DNA of 42,363 bases from Defluviicoccus sp. GTDB taxonomy: Bacteria > Pseudomonadota > Alphaproteobacteria > MPNO01. The stretch is taken from positions 1 to 42,363 of the forward strand of contig JAJEHI010000082.1 in assembly GCA_022823775.1 (NCBI GenBank), written 5' to 3'. Every line of letters begins with the position of its first letter. Position 1 is the first letter of the stretch. This document shows positions 27,129 to 35,692 of the stretch, piece by piece. A program made the translations under genes and the position numbers. Under the pieces are notes generated by a model, which was given only the letters and a program-made list of their open reading frames with translations, had not been told where the DNA came from and did not search any database.

Positions 27129-28835
27129 ATGGCGATGCAGCCCCCGATCCATGCCACCCATCACATGGTCGCCTCCGGTCATCACCTGGCGACTCAGGCG
27201 GGCTACGAGGTGCTCGAAGCGGGCGGCAATGCCGTCGACGCCGGGGTCGCGGCGGGGATCGCCCTCGGCGTGCTGCACAGCGATCTGGTGCAGTTCGCCG
27301 GGGTCGCGCCGATCATGATCTACCTTGCCGACGAGGACCGGGTCACGACGATCAGCGGACTCGGCTGGTGGCCGCGGGCCGCATCGCTCGAACGTTTCGT
27401 CTCCGAATTCGGGGGCCGAATCCCGGACGGCATCCTGCGGACCGTGGTCCCCGCCGCGCCCGATGCCTGGATCGCCGCGCTCGGGCGGTACGGCACGATG
27501 ACGTTCGCCGATGTCGCATCGGCCGCGTTTCGCTATGCGAACGAAGGGTTTTCGGTTCACCCGCTGATGGCCGGGAACCTCGCCGCCCATGCCGGCGAGT
27601 ACCGTCGCTGGGAGTCGAGTAGCGACATCTTTCTCCCCGGGGGAAAGCCGCCCGTCCCGGGCGAACGCTTCGTGCAGGCCGACCTCGCCGGCGCCATCCG
27701 ACACATGATCGACGAGGAGGCGGCGGCGCGGGGCGGGCGGGAGGCCGGCCTCGCCGCCGCGCGCGATGCCTTTTATCGCGGCGATCTCGCCCGCGCCATG
27801 GTGCGCTGCCACGAAGAAGCCGGCGGCTGGCTGACGATGGAGGACCTCGCGGAATACCGGAGCGCGGAAGAGGAGCCCGTGCTCGCGCGCCTCGGGGAGA
27901 TCGAGGTCTACACCTGCGGGCCCTGGTGCCAGGGGCCGGTTCTCGCCCAGATGGTCGGCCTGCTCGACGGGATCGAAATCGAGTCGCTGGGGCACAACAG
28001 CGCGCGATACGTGCACACGATCGCCGAGGCGATGAAGCTCTGCTTCGCCGATCGCGAACGCTATTACGGCGACCCGCGATTCGTGGACATTCCGCTCGCC
28101 CGGCTGCTTTCCCCTGGCTACAGCCGGGAGCGCCGGGCGCTCATCCGGCAGGACCGGACGTGGCCCGGCATGCCTCCGGCGGGCGGAGAGGACGCGTTGC
28201 GGGCCGCCGGACCGGAGACGAATGCCGCCGGCGGCCCGGTACCCGCTTCCCCGGACACGTCCTATTGTTGCGCCGTCGATCGCCACGGCAATTGCTTCTC
28301 GGCCACGCCGAGCGATGTCTCGTGGCAGTCGCCGGTCGTCCCCGGCACCGGCCTGTGCCCGTCCTCGCGGGGCTCGCAGTCCTGGGCGGTGCCCGGACAC
28401 GCCTCCTGCGTCGCGCCCGGCAAGCGGCCGCGGCTTACCCCCAACCCCGCCTTCGCGCGGGTTCGCGGGCGCTGGGCGATGCCGTTCGGAACTCCCGGCG
28501 GCGACGTGCAGACCCAGGCCATGCTCCAGGTCCTGCTCAACGTCACCCGGTTCGGGATGAGCACCCAGGACGCGATCGAGGCACCCCGCTTCGCCACGCA
28601 GAGCTTTCCCAACTCGTTCGAGCCGCATGAGGAATTTCCGGGTCGGCTGGTCGTCGAAGAGGGAATTCCGGACCCGGTCGCCCGGGAGCTCGCCGCGCGC
28701 GGTCACGATATCGAGCGGATCGAGGACCGCTCCGCCAGGATGGGGGCCGTGTGCGCGATCGAGCTCGACGTCCAGTCCGGAATCATGGAAGGCGGAGCGG
28801 ATCCGAGGCGGATGAGCCGCGCGATGGGCCGTTGA
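27129..28835 (+). CDS. Gamma-glutamyltransferase family protein
   Basis: 568 residues with the Ntn-hydrolase GGT pattern. The start MAMQPPIHATHHMVASGHHL is followed by AGGNAVDAGVAAGIALGVL. The heavy-chain part has FADRERYYGDPRF. The autocleavage site and nucleophile Thr lie in SPDTSYCCAVDRHGNCF, and GTPGGDVQTQAMLQVLLNV is the conserved small-subunit block. No signal peptide is seen, so a cytoplasmic GGT-like enzyme is likely, as in YwrD-type relatives. GGAG lies 8 bases before the ATG. It diverges from the permease and converges with the next gene, with 3 bases between stops. It could cleave glutathione conjugates or act as an acylase; the substrate cannot be told. Confidence 0.9.
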   Translation: MAMQPPIHATHHMVASGHHLATQAGYEVLEAGGNAVDAGVAAGIALGVLHSDLVQFAGVAPIMIYLADEDRVTTISGLGWWPRAASLERFVSEFGGRIPDGILRTVVPAAPDAWIAALGRYGTMTFADVASAAFRYANEGFSVHPLMAGNLAAHAGEYRRWESSSDIFLPGGKPPVPGERFVQADLAGAIRHMIDEEAAARGGREAGLAAARDAFYRGDLARAMVRCHEEAGGWLTMEDLAEYRSAEEEPVLARLGEIEVYTCGPWCQGPVLAQMVGLLDGIEIESLGHNSARYVHTIAEAMKLCFADRERYYGDPRFVDIPLARLLSPGYSRERRALIRQDRTWPGMPPAGGEDALRAAGPETNAAGGPVPASPDTSYCCAVDRHGNCFSATPSDVSWQSPVVPGTGLCPSSRGSQSWAVPGHASCVAPGKRPRLTPNPAFARVRGRWAMPFGTPGGDVQTQAMLQVLLNVTRFGMSTQDAIEAPRFATQSFPNSFEPHEEFPGRLVVEEGIPDPVARELAARGHDIERIEDRSARMGAVCAIELDVQSGIMEGGADPRRMSRAMGR

Positions 28836-28838
28836 GGG

Positions 28839-29783
28839 TCAGCCGGTGGCGAGATTCTGCTGGTCGGCCGCGTTGTAGTTGGCGTCGTACCACCAGGCGA
28901 GGTGGTCCCCGTATTCCACGGGCGGCCAGCGCGGCGGGTTGCCGGGGCCGGTGCAGGTCGGCGCGCAGCGGATCTCGGCGTCGAGATTGGGGCCGAAGAA
29001 ATAGGGGATCGCGTAGCGGCGGCGCCCGGCCGGAGGCAGCGCGCGGTGCGGGGTCGACTTGTATCGCCCGTTGGTCCAGCGGTGCAGCATGTCGCCGGTG
29101 TTGACGACGAAGGAGTCCTCGACGAAGGGCACGTCCTCCCAGCCGTCTTCTCCGCGCCGGATCTGCAGGCCCGGGACGCCCGACTGCGCCAGGAAGGTCA
29201 TGAAATTGACGTCCGTGTGGGGCGCGATGCCGTAGCGCCCCGGCTCGCGCTCGGCGGGCGGATAGTGCGAGAGCCGGAAGGAGAACTGGCCGCGCGTGAA
29301 ATGGGGCAGGAACCAGTCCTCCGGCAGCCCGAGGGACAAGGCGAGTGCCGGAAGCACGCTCACCGCCAGCCGGTCCACCGCCGCGCAATAGTCCAGAACG
29401 GTTTCCCGGAACCCGGGCAGGTCCGCCGGCCAGCGGTTGGGTCCGGCGAAACGCCGCCCCGCCAGCGGGTCGTCCGGTCCGCGCTCGCGCTTGATGAAGA
29501 AGGCCTCGTTCATGTCCGGCAGCGCGTCCTCGCTGACCCGCGAGGTCCTTACGTTGTACCGCGCCATCGCCATGTAGCCGTTGTTGTGCTCGTTCATCAG
29601 CAGGGCGTGCTTGGCGGCCTCCGGCTGGGCGTGGAACCGCTCCGCTTCGGCGAAGGTCCGCCGGATGAGCTCCCGGGGCACGCCATGGTTCACGACGATG
29701 ACGAAACCGACATGCTCCAGCGCATCCGCCAGCGCGCCGGCCACTTCGTATCGGCTCCGGGAGAGGTCGATCGACGGAATCAT
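28839..29783 (-). CDS. Isopenicillin-N-synthase-like 2-oxoglutarate/Fe(II) dioxygenase
   Basis: 314 residues. The DIOX_N segment is IDLSRSRYEVAGALADAL then GFVIVVNHGVP. The iron ligands are in APHTDVNFMTFL (His-x-Asp) and STPHRALPPAGRRRYAIPYF (distal His, then the Arg-x-Ser/Ala-type co-substrate region). Members hydroxylate, desaturate or cyclise small molecules; bacterial relatives are often annotated only as IPNS family. It stands alone between a convergent GGT gene and a divergent creatininase-family gene. Substrate unknown. Confidence 0.9.
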   Translation of the reverse strand: MIPSIDLSRSRYEVAGALADALEHVGFVIVVNHGVPRELIRRTFAEAERFHAQPEAAKHALLMNEHNNGYMAMARYNVRTSRVSEDALPDMNEAFFIKRERGPDDPLAGRRFAGPNRWPADLPGFRETVLDYCAAVDRLAVSVLPALALSLGLPEDWFLPHFTRGQFSFRLSHYPPAEREPGRYGIAPHTDVNFMTFLAQSGVPGLQIRRGEDGWEDVPFVEDSFVVNTGDMLHRWTNGRYKSTPHRALPPAGRRRYAIPYFFGPNLDAEIRCAPTCTGPGNPPRWPPVEYGDHLAWWYDANYNAADQQNLATG

Positions 29784-29977
29784 GGCTTCGTTTCCCTTCG
29801 GCCGTCCCGCCAGGCCGCAGTAGGCCGGAAGGTTAGAGCATCGACGGTTGCGCGGCCAAGCGGGACCGCACGCCCGGCCGGGTCTTTCGGGAGCGCTGGT
29901 CTTCCGAGCGGTTCGCTCTTACGATTTTCGAGGAGCGGACGGCGTTCTTGAGGCCGGCGGGAAGAGGAGGCCACAGT

Positions 29978-30748
29978 ATGGGAAGGACCGGCAAGCCCAT
30001 CGTCTATGACGAGCTTTCCTGGATGGCGGCCAGGGAGCTGGTCGAGGGCGGCATGGACATGGCGATCGTGCCGACCGGCGCGACCGAGCAGCACGGTCCG
30101 CATCTGCCGATGAACGTGGACTATCTGGTGGCCTACCGGATCGCGCTCGGCGTTTCGGAACGCACCGGAGTGCCGGTGTTGCCGCCGCTGCCGGTGGGCC
30201 ATTCGGGCGGTCACGACGGTATTCCGGGCACGGTGTCGCTGAGCCCGGAGACCTTCCAGAAGGTGGTCGAGGAGATCGCCGAGGGCCTCTACGCCACCGG
30301 CTTCCGGCGCCTGCTGTTCCTCAACGGCCACCTGCCCAACATCCACCCGCTCAACTGCGCGGCGGTGAACCTCAGGGTGAGCCGACCGGACTTCAAGATT
30401 CAGGCGCTGAGCTGGTGGGACATCACGCCCGAGATCCAGGAGAAATTCTACGGCGACGAGAGCTACGGCGTGCCGCACGGCAACATCGTCGAGACCTCGA
30501 TCATGCGCTACTTCCGCGACGACCTGGTCGACATGTCCAAGGCGAAGAAGGTCGGCGGCAAGGGCAAGAGACTTTTCTTCTACTACCTGTTGCGCCAGGT
30601 CTCGCTGTCCGGGCACGGCGGCGACCCGAGCGGGGCTACCGTCGAGCTCGGCGAGGAGCTCTACCGGATGGCGGTCGACGGGCTGGTGCCGCAGATCGAG
30701 AAGGCGCTCGCCGAGGAGCCGCCGGAACTTGCCGACGGGCTGCCCTAG
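29978..30748 (+). CDS. Creatininase-family amidohydrolase
   Basis: 256 residues of the creatininase/FAPy-deformylase family, metal-dependent hydrolases of cyclic or open amides. Motifs: VPTGATEQHGPHLPMNVDYL with the metal-binding Glu, His and Asp; GHSGGHDGIPGTVSLSPET; LFLNGHLPNIHPLN, where the usual NGHGGN is NGHLPN; and GNIVETSIM near residue 168, which normally reads HAGEXETS. The deviations make true creatininase activity doubtful. A strong AGGAGG lies 7 bases upstream of the ATG. The next gene, an M20 hydrolase, starts 2 bases after its stop, so the two form an operon and may hydrolyse successive C-N bonds of one compound. Confidence 0.87.
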   Translation: MGRTGKPIVYDELSWMAARELVEGGMDMAIVPTGATEQHGPHLPMNVDYLVAYRIALGVSERTGVPVLPPLPVGHSGGHDGIPGTVSLSPETFQKVVEEIAEGLYATGFRRLLFLNGHLPNIHPLNCAAVNLRVSRPDFKIQALSWWDITPEIQEKFYGDESYGVPHGNIVETSIMRYFRDDLVDMSKAKKVGGKGKRLFFYYLLRQVSLSGHGGDPSGATVELGEELYRMAVDGLVPQIEKALAEEPPELADGLP

Positions 30749-30750
30749 CC

Positions 30751-31986
30751 ATGCAGAACCTGAGGATCGACTCCGACCGGCTGTGGGCGTCGCTGATGGA
30801 GCTGGCGGAGATCGGGGCGACGGAGAAGGGCGGCGTGTGCCGGCTCGCGCTGACCGACCTCGACCGGGAGGGGCGCAACCTGTTCATCCGCTGGTGCGAA
30901 GAGGCCGGCTGCACGGTGAGCGTCGACCGGCTCGGCAACATCTTCGCCCGCCGGCCCGGCAGGAACGAGGCGCTGCCCCCGGTAATGGCGGGCAGCCATC
31001 TCGATTCGCAGCCGACCGGCGGCAAGTTCGACGGCGCGTACGGGGTGCTCGCGGGACTCGAGGTCGTCCGCACGCTCAACGATCTCGGCATCGAGACCGA
31101 CGCACCGGTCGAAATCGTCGCCTGGACCAACGAGGAAGGCAGCCGCTTTTCGCCGCCGATGATGGGCTCGGGCGCCTTCGCCGGCGTTTTCGGCGAGGCG
31201 GAACTGCTCGCCCGGCCGGACAACGTCACCGGCGAGCTGCTGGGCGACGAGTTGAAACGCATCGGCTATGACGGCGATACCCCGGTCGGGGGGCGCGAGA
31301 TCGGCGCCTATTTCGAGGCCCATATCGAGCAGGGCCCGATCCTGGAGAACGAGGGCAGGACCATCGGCGTCGTCACCGGCGCGCAGGGCCAGCGCTGGTA
31401 CGAGGTCACCGTGACCGGGCAGGAGGCCCATGCCGGCCCGACCCCGATGAAGCTGCGAAAGGATGCGTTGGTCGCCGCCGCCCGGATGATCGATGCGGTC
31501 AACCGGATCGGTCACGATTTCCCGCCCGACGCCTGCGCCACCGTCGGCTTCGTCGAATCGAGCCCCAATTCGCGCAACACGATCCCCGGACGGGTCTTCT
31601 TCACCGTCGATCTGCGCAATCCCGACGACGCGACGCTGGCCGCGATGAACGACCGGCTGCGCGCCGACCTCGCCGGGATCGCGGAAGCCGCCGGATGCTC
31701 TGTCGAGATCGTGGATTTCTGGGACTTCCCCGCGACGCCGTTCGACGAGGGCTGCGTTTCGGCGGTGCGCGGAGCGGCCGAGCAGGGCGGCCACGGCTGG
31801 CGCGACATCGTCTCGGGCGCGGGCCACGACGCCGTCTACATCGCCCGCGTCGCCCCCGCCGCCATGATCTTCATCCCCTGCGAGGACGGAATCAGCCACA
31901 ACGAGGTGGAAAACGCGACGCGGGAAGACTGCGCCGCCGGCGCCGAGGTGCTGCTCCGGGCCGTCCTCGACCGGGCGGTAGCGTAA
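30751..31986 (+). CDS. M20-family Zn hydrolase (N-carbamoyl amino acid / allantoate amidohydrolase type)
   Basis: 411 residues. It resembles HyuC, beta-ureidopropionase and allantoate amidohydrolase. Metal-binding residues are visible in AGSHLDSQPTGGKFDGAYG (His and Asp), AWTNEEGSRF (Glu pair), AHIEQGPIL and DGISHNEVENATRE (final His). The dimerisation lid has VTGQEAHAGPTPM, typical of the carbamoylase subgroup. It likely releases ammonia and CO2 or formate from an N-carbamoyl compound. It follows the creatininase-family gene by 2 bases without its own strong ribosome-binding site, suggesting translational coupling. The exact substrate is not predictable. Confidence 0.9.
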   Translation: MQNLRIDSDRLWASLMELAEIGATEKGGVCRLALTDLDREGRNLFIRWCEEAGCTVSVDRLGNIFARRPGRNEALPPVMAGSHLDSQPTGGKFDGAYGVLAGLEVVRTLNDLGIETDAPVEIVAWTNEEGSRFSPPMMGSGAFAGVFGEAELLARPDNVTGELLGDELKRIGYDGDTPVGGREIGAYFEAHIEQGPILENEGRTIGVVTGAQGQRWYEVTVTGQEAHAGPTPMKLRKDALVAAARMIDAVNRIGHDFPPDACATVGFVESSPNSRNTIPGRVFFTVDLRNPDDATLAAMNDRLRADLAGIAEAAGCSVEIVDFWDFPATPFDEGCVSAVRGAAEQGGHGWRDIVSGAGHDAVYIARVAPAAMIFIPCEDGISHNEVENATREDCAAGAEVLLRAVLDRAVA

Positions 31987-31990
31987 GCCT

Positions 31991-32761
31991 TTACCGCTTC
32001 CGGTCGAGAAACGCCTGCATGCGCTCGCGGGCTTCGCCGCTTGCGAACCCATCGGCGAGGCAGTCGATGCCGCGGGCGACCGCTTCCGACAGCGGCAGCT
32101 CCTCCCATTCGCGCATCAGCGCCTTCTGGAGGCGGATCGCGGCGGGTCCGGCGGCGCAGATCGCGTCCACCGTCCGCGCGATTTCGTCGTCGAGCCCGCC
32201 TTCCGCGACGAGCGAGTCGACGAGGCCCCAGTCGTGCGCCCGTTCCGCCCCGATCGTCTCGCCGGTGTAGATCAGCCGGGAGGCGCGGCCCCAACCGACC
32301 AGGCGCGGGAGGAGTGCCGCCTCGATGACCGAAGGGATGCCGACCTGCACCTCCGGCATTGCGAATTTCGCCGTGGTATCCGCCACCCGGAGATCGCAGG
32401 ATGCCGCGATCTCCAGCCCCGCCCCGAGGCAGTATCCGGCCAGCCGTGCCACCACCGGGACCGGCGCACCCCGGATCGCGGTGCAGACTCCGTGGATCGA
32501 GGCGATGAACGGGCGGGCGGTTTCGGGCGTCAGGTCCACCATCTCCCGGATGTCCGCCCCGCCGATGAAGGCGCGCTCGCCTGCGCCGCGCAGCACGACG
32601 GCCCGCACGCCCGGGCTCCCGGCCGCCTCGCGGATGGCGGCGCTCAGCGCCTCCGCGCCCCCGCTGTCGATGACGTTGAGCCTGGCCGAATTGTCATGGC
32701 GGACCGTCGCGACCCGCCCGCCGCGGGGACTGTCCGCGATTTCGACATGGACGGAACTCAA
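31991..32761 (-). CDS. Enoyl-CoA hydratase/isomerase family protein
   Basis: Crotonase-fold protein of 256 residues from the chosen start. The oxyanion-hole segment is AFIGGADIREMVDL, and LAGYCLGAGLEIAASCDLR and AMPEVQVGIPSVIEAALLP keep both acidic residues that serve hydratases (Glu in GAGLE and in MPE). I chose the TTG at 32761 because AAGGAGGG lies 9 bases upstream and the product then has normal length; a GTG at 32815 would add 18 unlikely residues. It converges with the M20 hydrolase, with 4 bases between stops. Likely a CoA-thioester hydratase in acid degradation. Confidence 0.88.
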   Translation of the reverse strand: MSSVHVEIADSPRGGRVATVRHDNSARLNVIDSGGAEALSAAIREAAGSPGVRAVVLRGAGERAFIGGADIREMVDLTPETARPFIASIHGVCTAIRGAPVPVVARLAGYCLGAGLEIAASCDLRVADTTAKFAMPEVQVGIPSVIEAALLPRLVGWGRASRLIYTGETIGAERAHDWGLVDSLVAEGGLDDEIARTVDAICAAGPAAIRLQKALMREWEELPLSEAVARGIDCLADGFASGEARERMQAFLDRKR

Positions 32762-32904
32762 AGCGGCCGGCCCTCCTTGGCGGGCATCATATGGGGTGCA
32801 TTTGGAGACCGCCACGGCATCATCCGGGCATCACCCGGGTGACGGGGATGTTCCATAATACCGCTCCACGGTAGGCTGGTCGGGAACGCCCAGGGAGCGA
32901 TTCG

Positions 32905-33588
32905 ATGCGGTTCCAGATTGGTCTCCTGCTGTTCCCGGACATCACCCAGCTGGATCTGACGGGGCCGTATGAGGTCTTCACCAAGTTCCCGGAAACGGAC
33001 GTGCACCTGGTTTGGAAGACGCTCGATCCGGTCCGGGCCGCCGGCGGCATGCGTCTTTTGCCTACCGAGACATTCGCCGACTGCCCCCGGCTCGACCTGA
33101 TTTGCGTGCCGGGCGGCGCGGGCATGAACCCGCTTCTGAACGACGAGGAGACGCTCGACTTCGTGCGCCGACAGGCGGAGGGCGCGCGTTACGTCACGTC
33201 GGTATGCACCGGCTCCCTGGTGCTCGGCGCGGCCGGGCTGCTCAGCGGCAAACGGGCGACGACGCACTGGATGTCGCATCCGATGCTCGCCGCCTTCGGC
33301 TGCGAGCCGGTGGCCGAGCGCGTCGTCGTCGACGGCGGCACGATAACCGGCGGCGGGGTGACCGCGGGGATCGATTTCGCCCTGACGGTCGCCGCGGAAC
33401 TGTTCGGGCCGGAAACGGCGCAACGGATCCAGCTCGCGCTCGAATACGATCCCCGGCCGCCTTACGATGCCGGGGGCCCGGCGCGGGCGGATGCCTCCCT
33501 GGTGGCGGCGGTGCGCGAGGCCTCGGCGGCGCGTCAGGGCGAGCGCGAGGCCGCGGTCCGCCGGGCGGCGGCCCGGCTGGGCCGTTAA
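32905..33588 (+). CDS. DJ-1/PfpI family protein, isonitrile-hydratase-like
   Basis: 227 residues. It begins MRFQIGLLLFPDITQLDLTG and has the nucleophile elbow TSVCTGSLVLGAAGLL. Asp17, Cys101 and Thr102 fall at the same positions as the key residues described for Pseudomonas isocyanide hydratase (InhA), which turns isonitriles into N-formamides. The length also fits. GGGAG precedes the ATG. The next gene, an MDR dehydrogenase, starts 15 bases downstream, so they are probably co-transcribed. Isonitrile hydration is plausible; other DJ-1 functions such as glyoxalase remain possible. Confidence 0.85.
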   Translation: MRFQIGLLLFPDITQLDLTGPYEVFTKFPETDVHLVWKTLDPVRAAGGMRLLPTETFADCPRLDLICVPGGAGMNPLLNDEETLDFVRRQAEGARYVTSVCTGSLVLGAAGLLSGKRATTHWMSHPMLAAFGCEPVAERVVVDGGTITGGGVTAGIDFALTVAAELFGPETAQRIQLALEYDPRPPYDAGGPARADASLVAAVREASAARQGEREAAVRRAAARLGR

Positions 33589-33603
33589 CCGGGGGGAGCG
33601 GCG

Positions 33604-34629
33604 ATGAAGGCCATGGTCCTTTACGACCGGAAGGAACGGTTCCGGCTGGAAGAGCGCCCCGATCCCCGCCCCGGCCTGGGCGAGGCGGTGATGCGCGTGC
33701 GCGCGGCCGGGGTGGGGCTCACGCTGGTCAACATGCGGCTCGGTCGGATGGGCGGCTCCCTGCCGCGCGTCATGGGCCACGAGCTGGCGGGAGAGATCGT
33801 CGAGACCGGGGAAGGCGTATCCGCGCTCTCGGAAGGCGATCGCTGCGCGGTCTATTTCTATCTCACCTGCGGGCGCTGCCGCTGGTGCCGCGGCGGGCGC
33901 GAGACGCTGTGCGAGAATTTCGCGGGCTATGTCGGCGGTCACCGGGACGGCGGTTTCGCCGAATATGTCTGCCTGCCGGCGGAGAACTTCCTGCCGATTC
34001 CGGAGGGGTTGAGCGACGAGGCCGCGGCGGTCGCGGCCGATGCGGTCAACACCAACTGGCATTGCATGCGCGAACGCGCGCGTATCGGCCCCGACGGTAC
34101 GGTCCTGCTGATCGGGGCGGGCGGCGGTGTCGGCATTCACGGCGTGCAGGTGGCGAGGCTGTTCGGCGCGCGCGTCATCGCGGCGGACGTCTCCGAGGAA
34201 AAGCTCGATCTCGCGCGGCGATGGGGGGCGGAGCAGACGATAAACGTCCGAGCGGTCGAGGACGTGGCCGGGGAAGCGCGGCGCCTGACCGGGGGAAGGG
34301 GCGTCGACGCCGCGGTCGACTATGTGGGTCACGGCGAAACTTTCACGGCGGCGATCGACAGTCTCGCGACGTCGGGCCGGGCGGTGGTCATCGGCGTCGG
34401 CACCGGCGAGGCGCGCGTCGATCCGTCCGTCCTGGTCCGGACCGAGCGAGTGATCACCGGCTCGCGCCATTCGACCCGCGCGGAGACGATCGAGACGATG
34501 GAAATGATGACACGCGGTCCCGTGGAACCCGTCGTCGGCATGCGCGTGCCGTTCACCGAAGTGGAGACGATCTTCGATGCGCTCGAGTCCGAGACGCTGC
34601 TCGGCCGGGGCGCCCTGACTTATCCATGA
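33604..34629 (+). CDS. Alcohol-dehydrogenase-like MDR protein with structural zinc
   Basis: 341 residues. The structural zinc loop CGRCRWCRGGRETLC (from about residue 96) and the GHELAGEIVETGEGV segment are typical of zinc alcohol dehydrogenases. The nucleotide-binding motif is LLIGAGGGVGIHGVQVARLF at about residue 177. The usual catalytic-zinc Cys (CGTD or CHTD) is missing: the segment reads AAGVGLTLVNMRLG. So it may lack catalytic zinc and act more like a quinone or enoyl reductase. It follows the DJ-1 gene closely and its end overlaps or abuts the next gene (ATGA at 34626). Confidence 0.87.
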   Translation: MKAMVLYDRKERFRLEERPDPRPGLGEAVMRVRAAGVGLTLVNMRLGRMGGSLPRVMGHELAGEIVETGEGVSALSEGDRCAVYFYLTCGRCRWCRGGRETLCENFAGYVGGHRDGGFAEYVCLPAENFLPIPEGLSDEAAAVAADAVNTNWHCMRERARIGPDGTVLLIGAGGGVGIHGVQVARLFGARVIAADVSEEKLDLARRWGAEQTINVRAVEDVAGEARRLTGGRGVDAAVDYVGHGETFTAAIDSLATSGRAVVIGVGTGEARVDPSVLVRTERVITGSRHSTRAETIETMEMMTRGPVEPVVGMRVPFTEVETIFDALESETLLGRGALTYP

Positions 34630-34643
34630 GAGGAACGGACGAG

Positions 34644-35657
34644 ATGCGGAATATCCACCTTGTCGGCAGCGCTCCCTTCGCCACCGCCGAAGAGATGTTT
34701 CGCGCCGCCGCGCGTCATCTCGGTCCGCGTCTGAAACGCCTGCCCGACGGCGAAGTCGGCGAACGGGACAGCTGGATCAAATGGCAGCATGCGCGGATCG
34801 GCCGGAGCCCCCAGTTCCGGCTCGCGGATATCGTTCCGGTCTACGTGCCGGCGCCGCCCTACGAGCTCGTCGAGGGCGTGACCTCGGCCGACGCGATCGA
34901 GTTGCCCGATCTCGGCTACGCCGAGGCGGCGATCGCATCGTACGGAACCTTCCGGGAGCTGACGGAGGATGGCGCGATCCCGCCCGATACCCGCTTCCAG
35001 GTCGGACTGCCGACGCCGCTCTCGGTCGCGAGCGCCTATATCGTGCCCGCATCGCGCGCTACGTTCGAACGGGCTTACGCCCGCGCGCTGGCCGGCGAGC
35101 TGGAGCGGATCCTGGCCGCGGTCCCGGCGGCGAAGCTCGCCATCCAGTGGGAGGCGGCGGTCGAGTTCGCGCTGATCGAGGAGGTCTTTCCCGGCCACCT
35201 GGGCGACGACATGCTCGGCGGGATCGCGGATCGGCTGGCCGGGCTGGTCGACCTGGTGCCGGCCGATGTCGAAGCCGGCATCCATCTGTGCTACGGCGAT
35301 TCCGGACACAGGCATTTCTGCGAACCGGCCGATGCCCGTCACCTGGCCGATGTGGCCAACGGCGTCTCCGCCCGGGCGCGCCGCCCGATCGGCTGGATTC
35401 ACATGCCGGTGCCGAAAGAGCGCGACGACGACGCATATTTCGCTCCGTTGGCCGATCTCCGGCTGAAGCCCGGTTGCGAGCTCTATCTCGGCCTGGTTCA
35501 CATGACCGGCGGCATAGCGGGCACGCGCCGCCGCATCGCCGCCGCGGAAAAATTCGTGCGCGATTTCGGCATCGCCACCGAATGCGGGTTCGGACGCCGG
35601 CCCGCCGATACCATCCCCGACCTGTTCCGCCAGCACCTGGAAGCCGCGGAAGGGTAA
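34644..35657 (+). CDS. MetE/UROD-like zinc protein, paralogue 1 (function unknown)
   Basis: 337 residues, probably a TIM-barrel protein related to cobalamin-independent methionine synthase (MetE) and uroporphyrinogen decarboxylase. The start is MRNIHLVGSAPFATAEEMF. The segment RLPDGEVGERDSWIKWQ follows. AGIHLCYGD (His214, Cys216) matches the MetE zinc motif H-x-C-Y, and ATECGFGRRPADT near the end (Cys314) matches the MetE C-terminal Cys block. Such a site would activate a thiol or other nucleophile for methyl transfer. A paralogue lies at 37004-38101. The ATG at 34644 follows AGAGGA; an ATG at 34626 overlapping the previous stop is possible. The actual reaction is not known. Confidence 0.75.
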   Translation: MRNIHLVGSAPFATAEEMFRAAARHLGPRLKRLPDGEVGERDSWIKWQHARIGRSPQFRLADIVPVYVPAPPYELVEGVTSADAIELPDLGYAEAAIASYGTFRELTEDGAIPPDTRFQVGLPTPLSVASAYIVPASRATFERAYARALAGELERILAAVPAAKLAIQWEAAVEFALIEEVFPGHLGDDMLGGIADRLAGLVDLVPADVEAGIHLCYGDSGHRHFCEPADARHLADVANGVSARARRPIGWIHMPVPKERDDDAYFAPLADLRLKPGCELYLGLVHMTGGIAGTRRRIAAAEKFVRDFGIATECGFGRRPADTIPDLFRQHLEAAEG

Positions 35658-35692
35658 GGCCGGCAGAAATCGAACCGGTCGGCGACGCGGGC

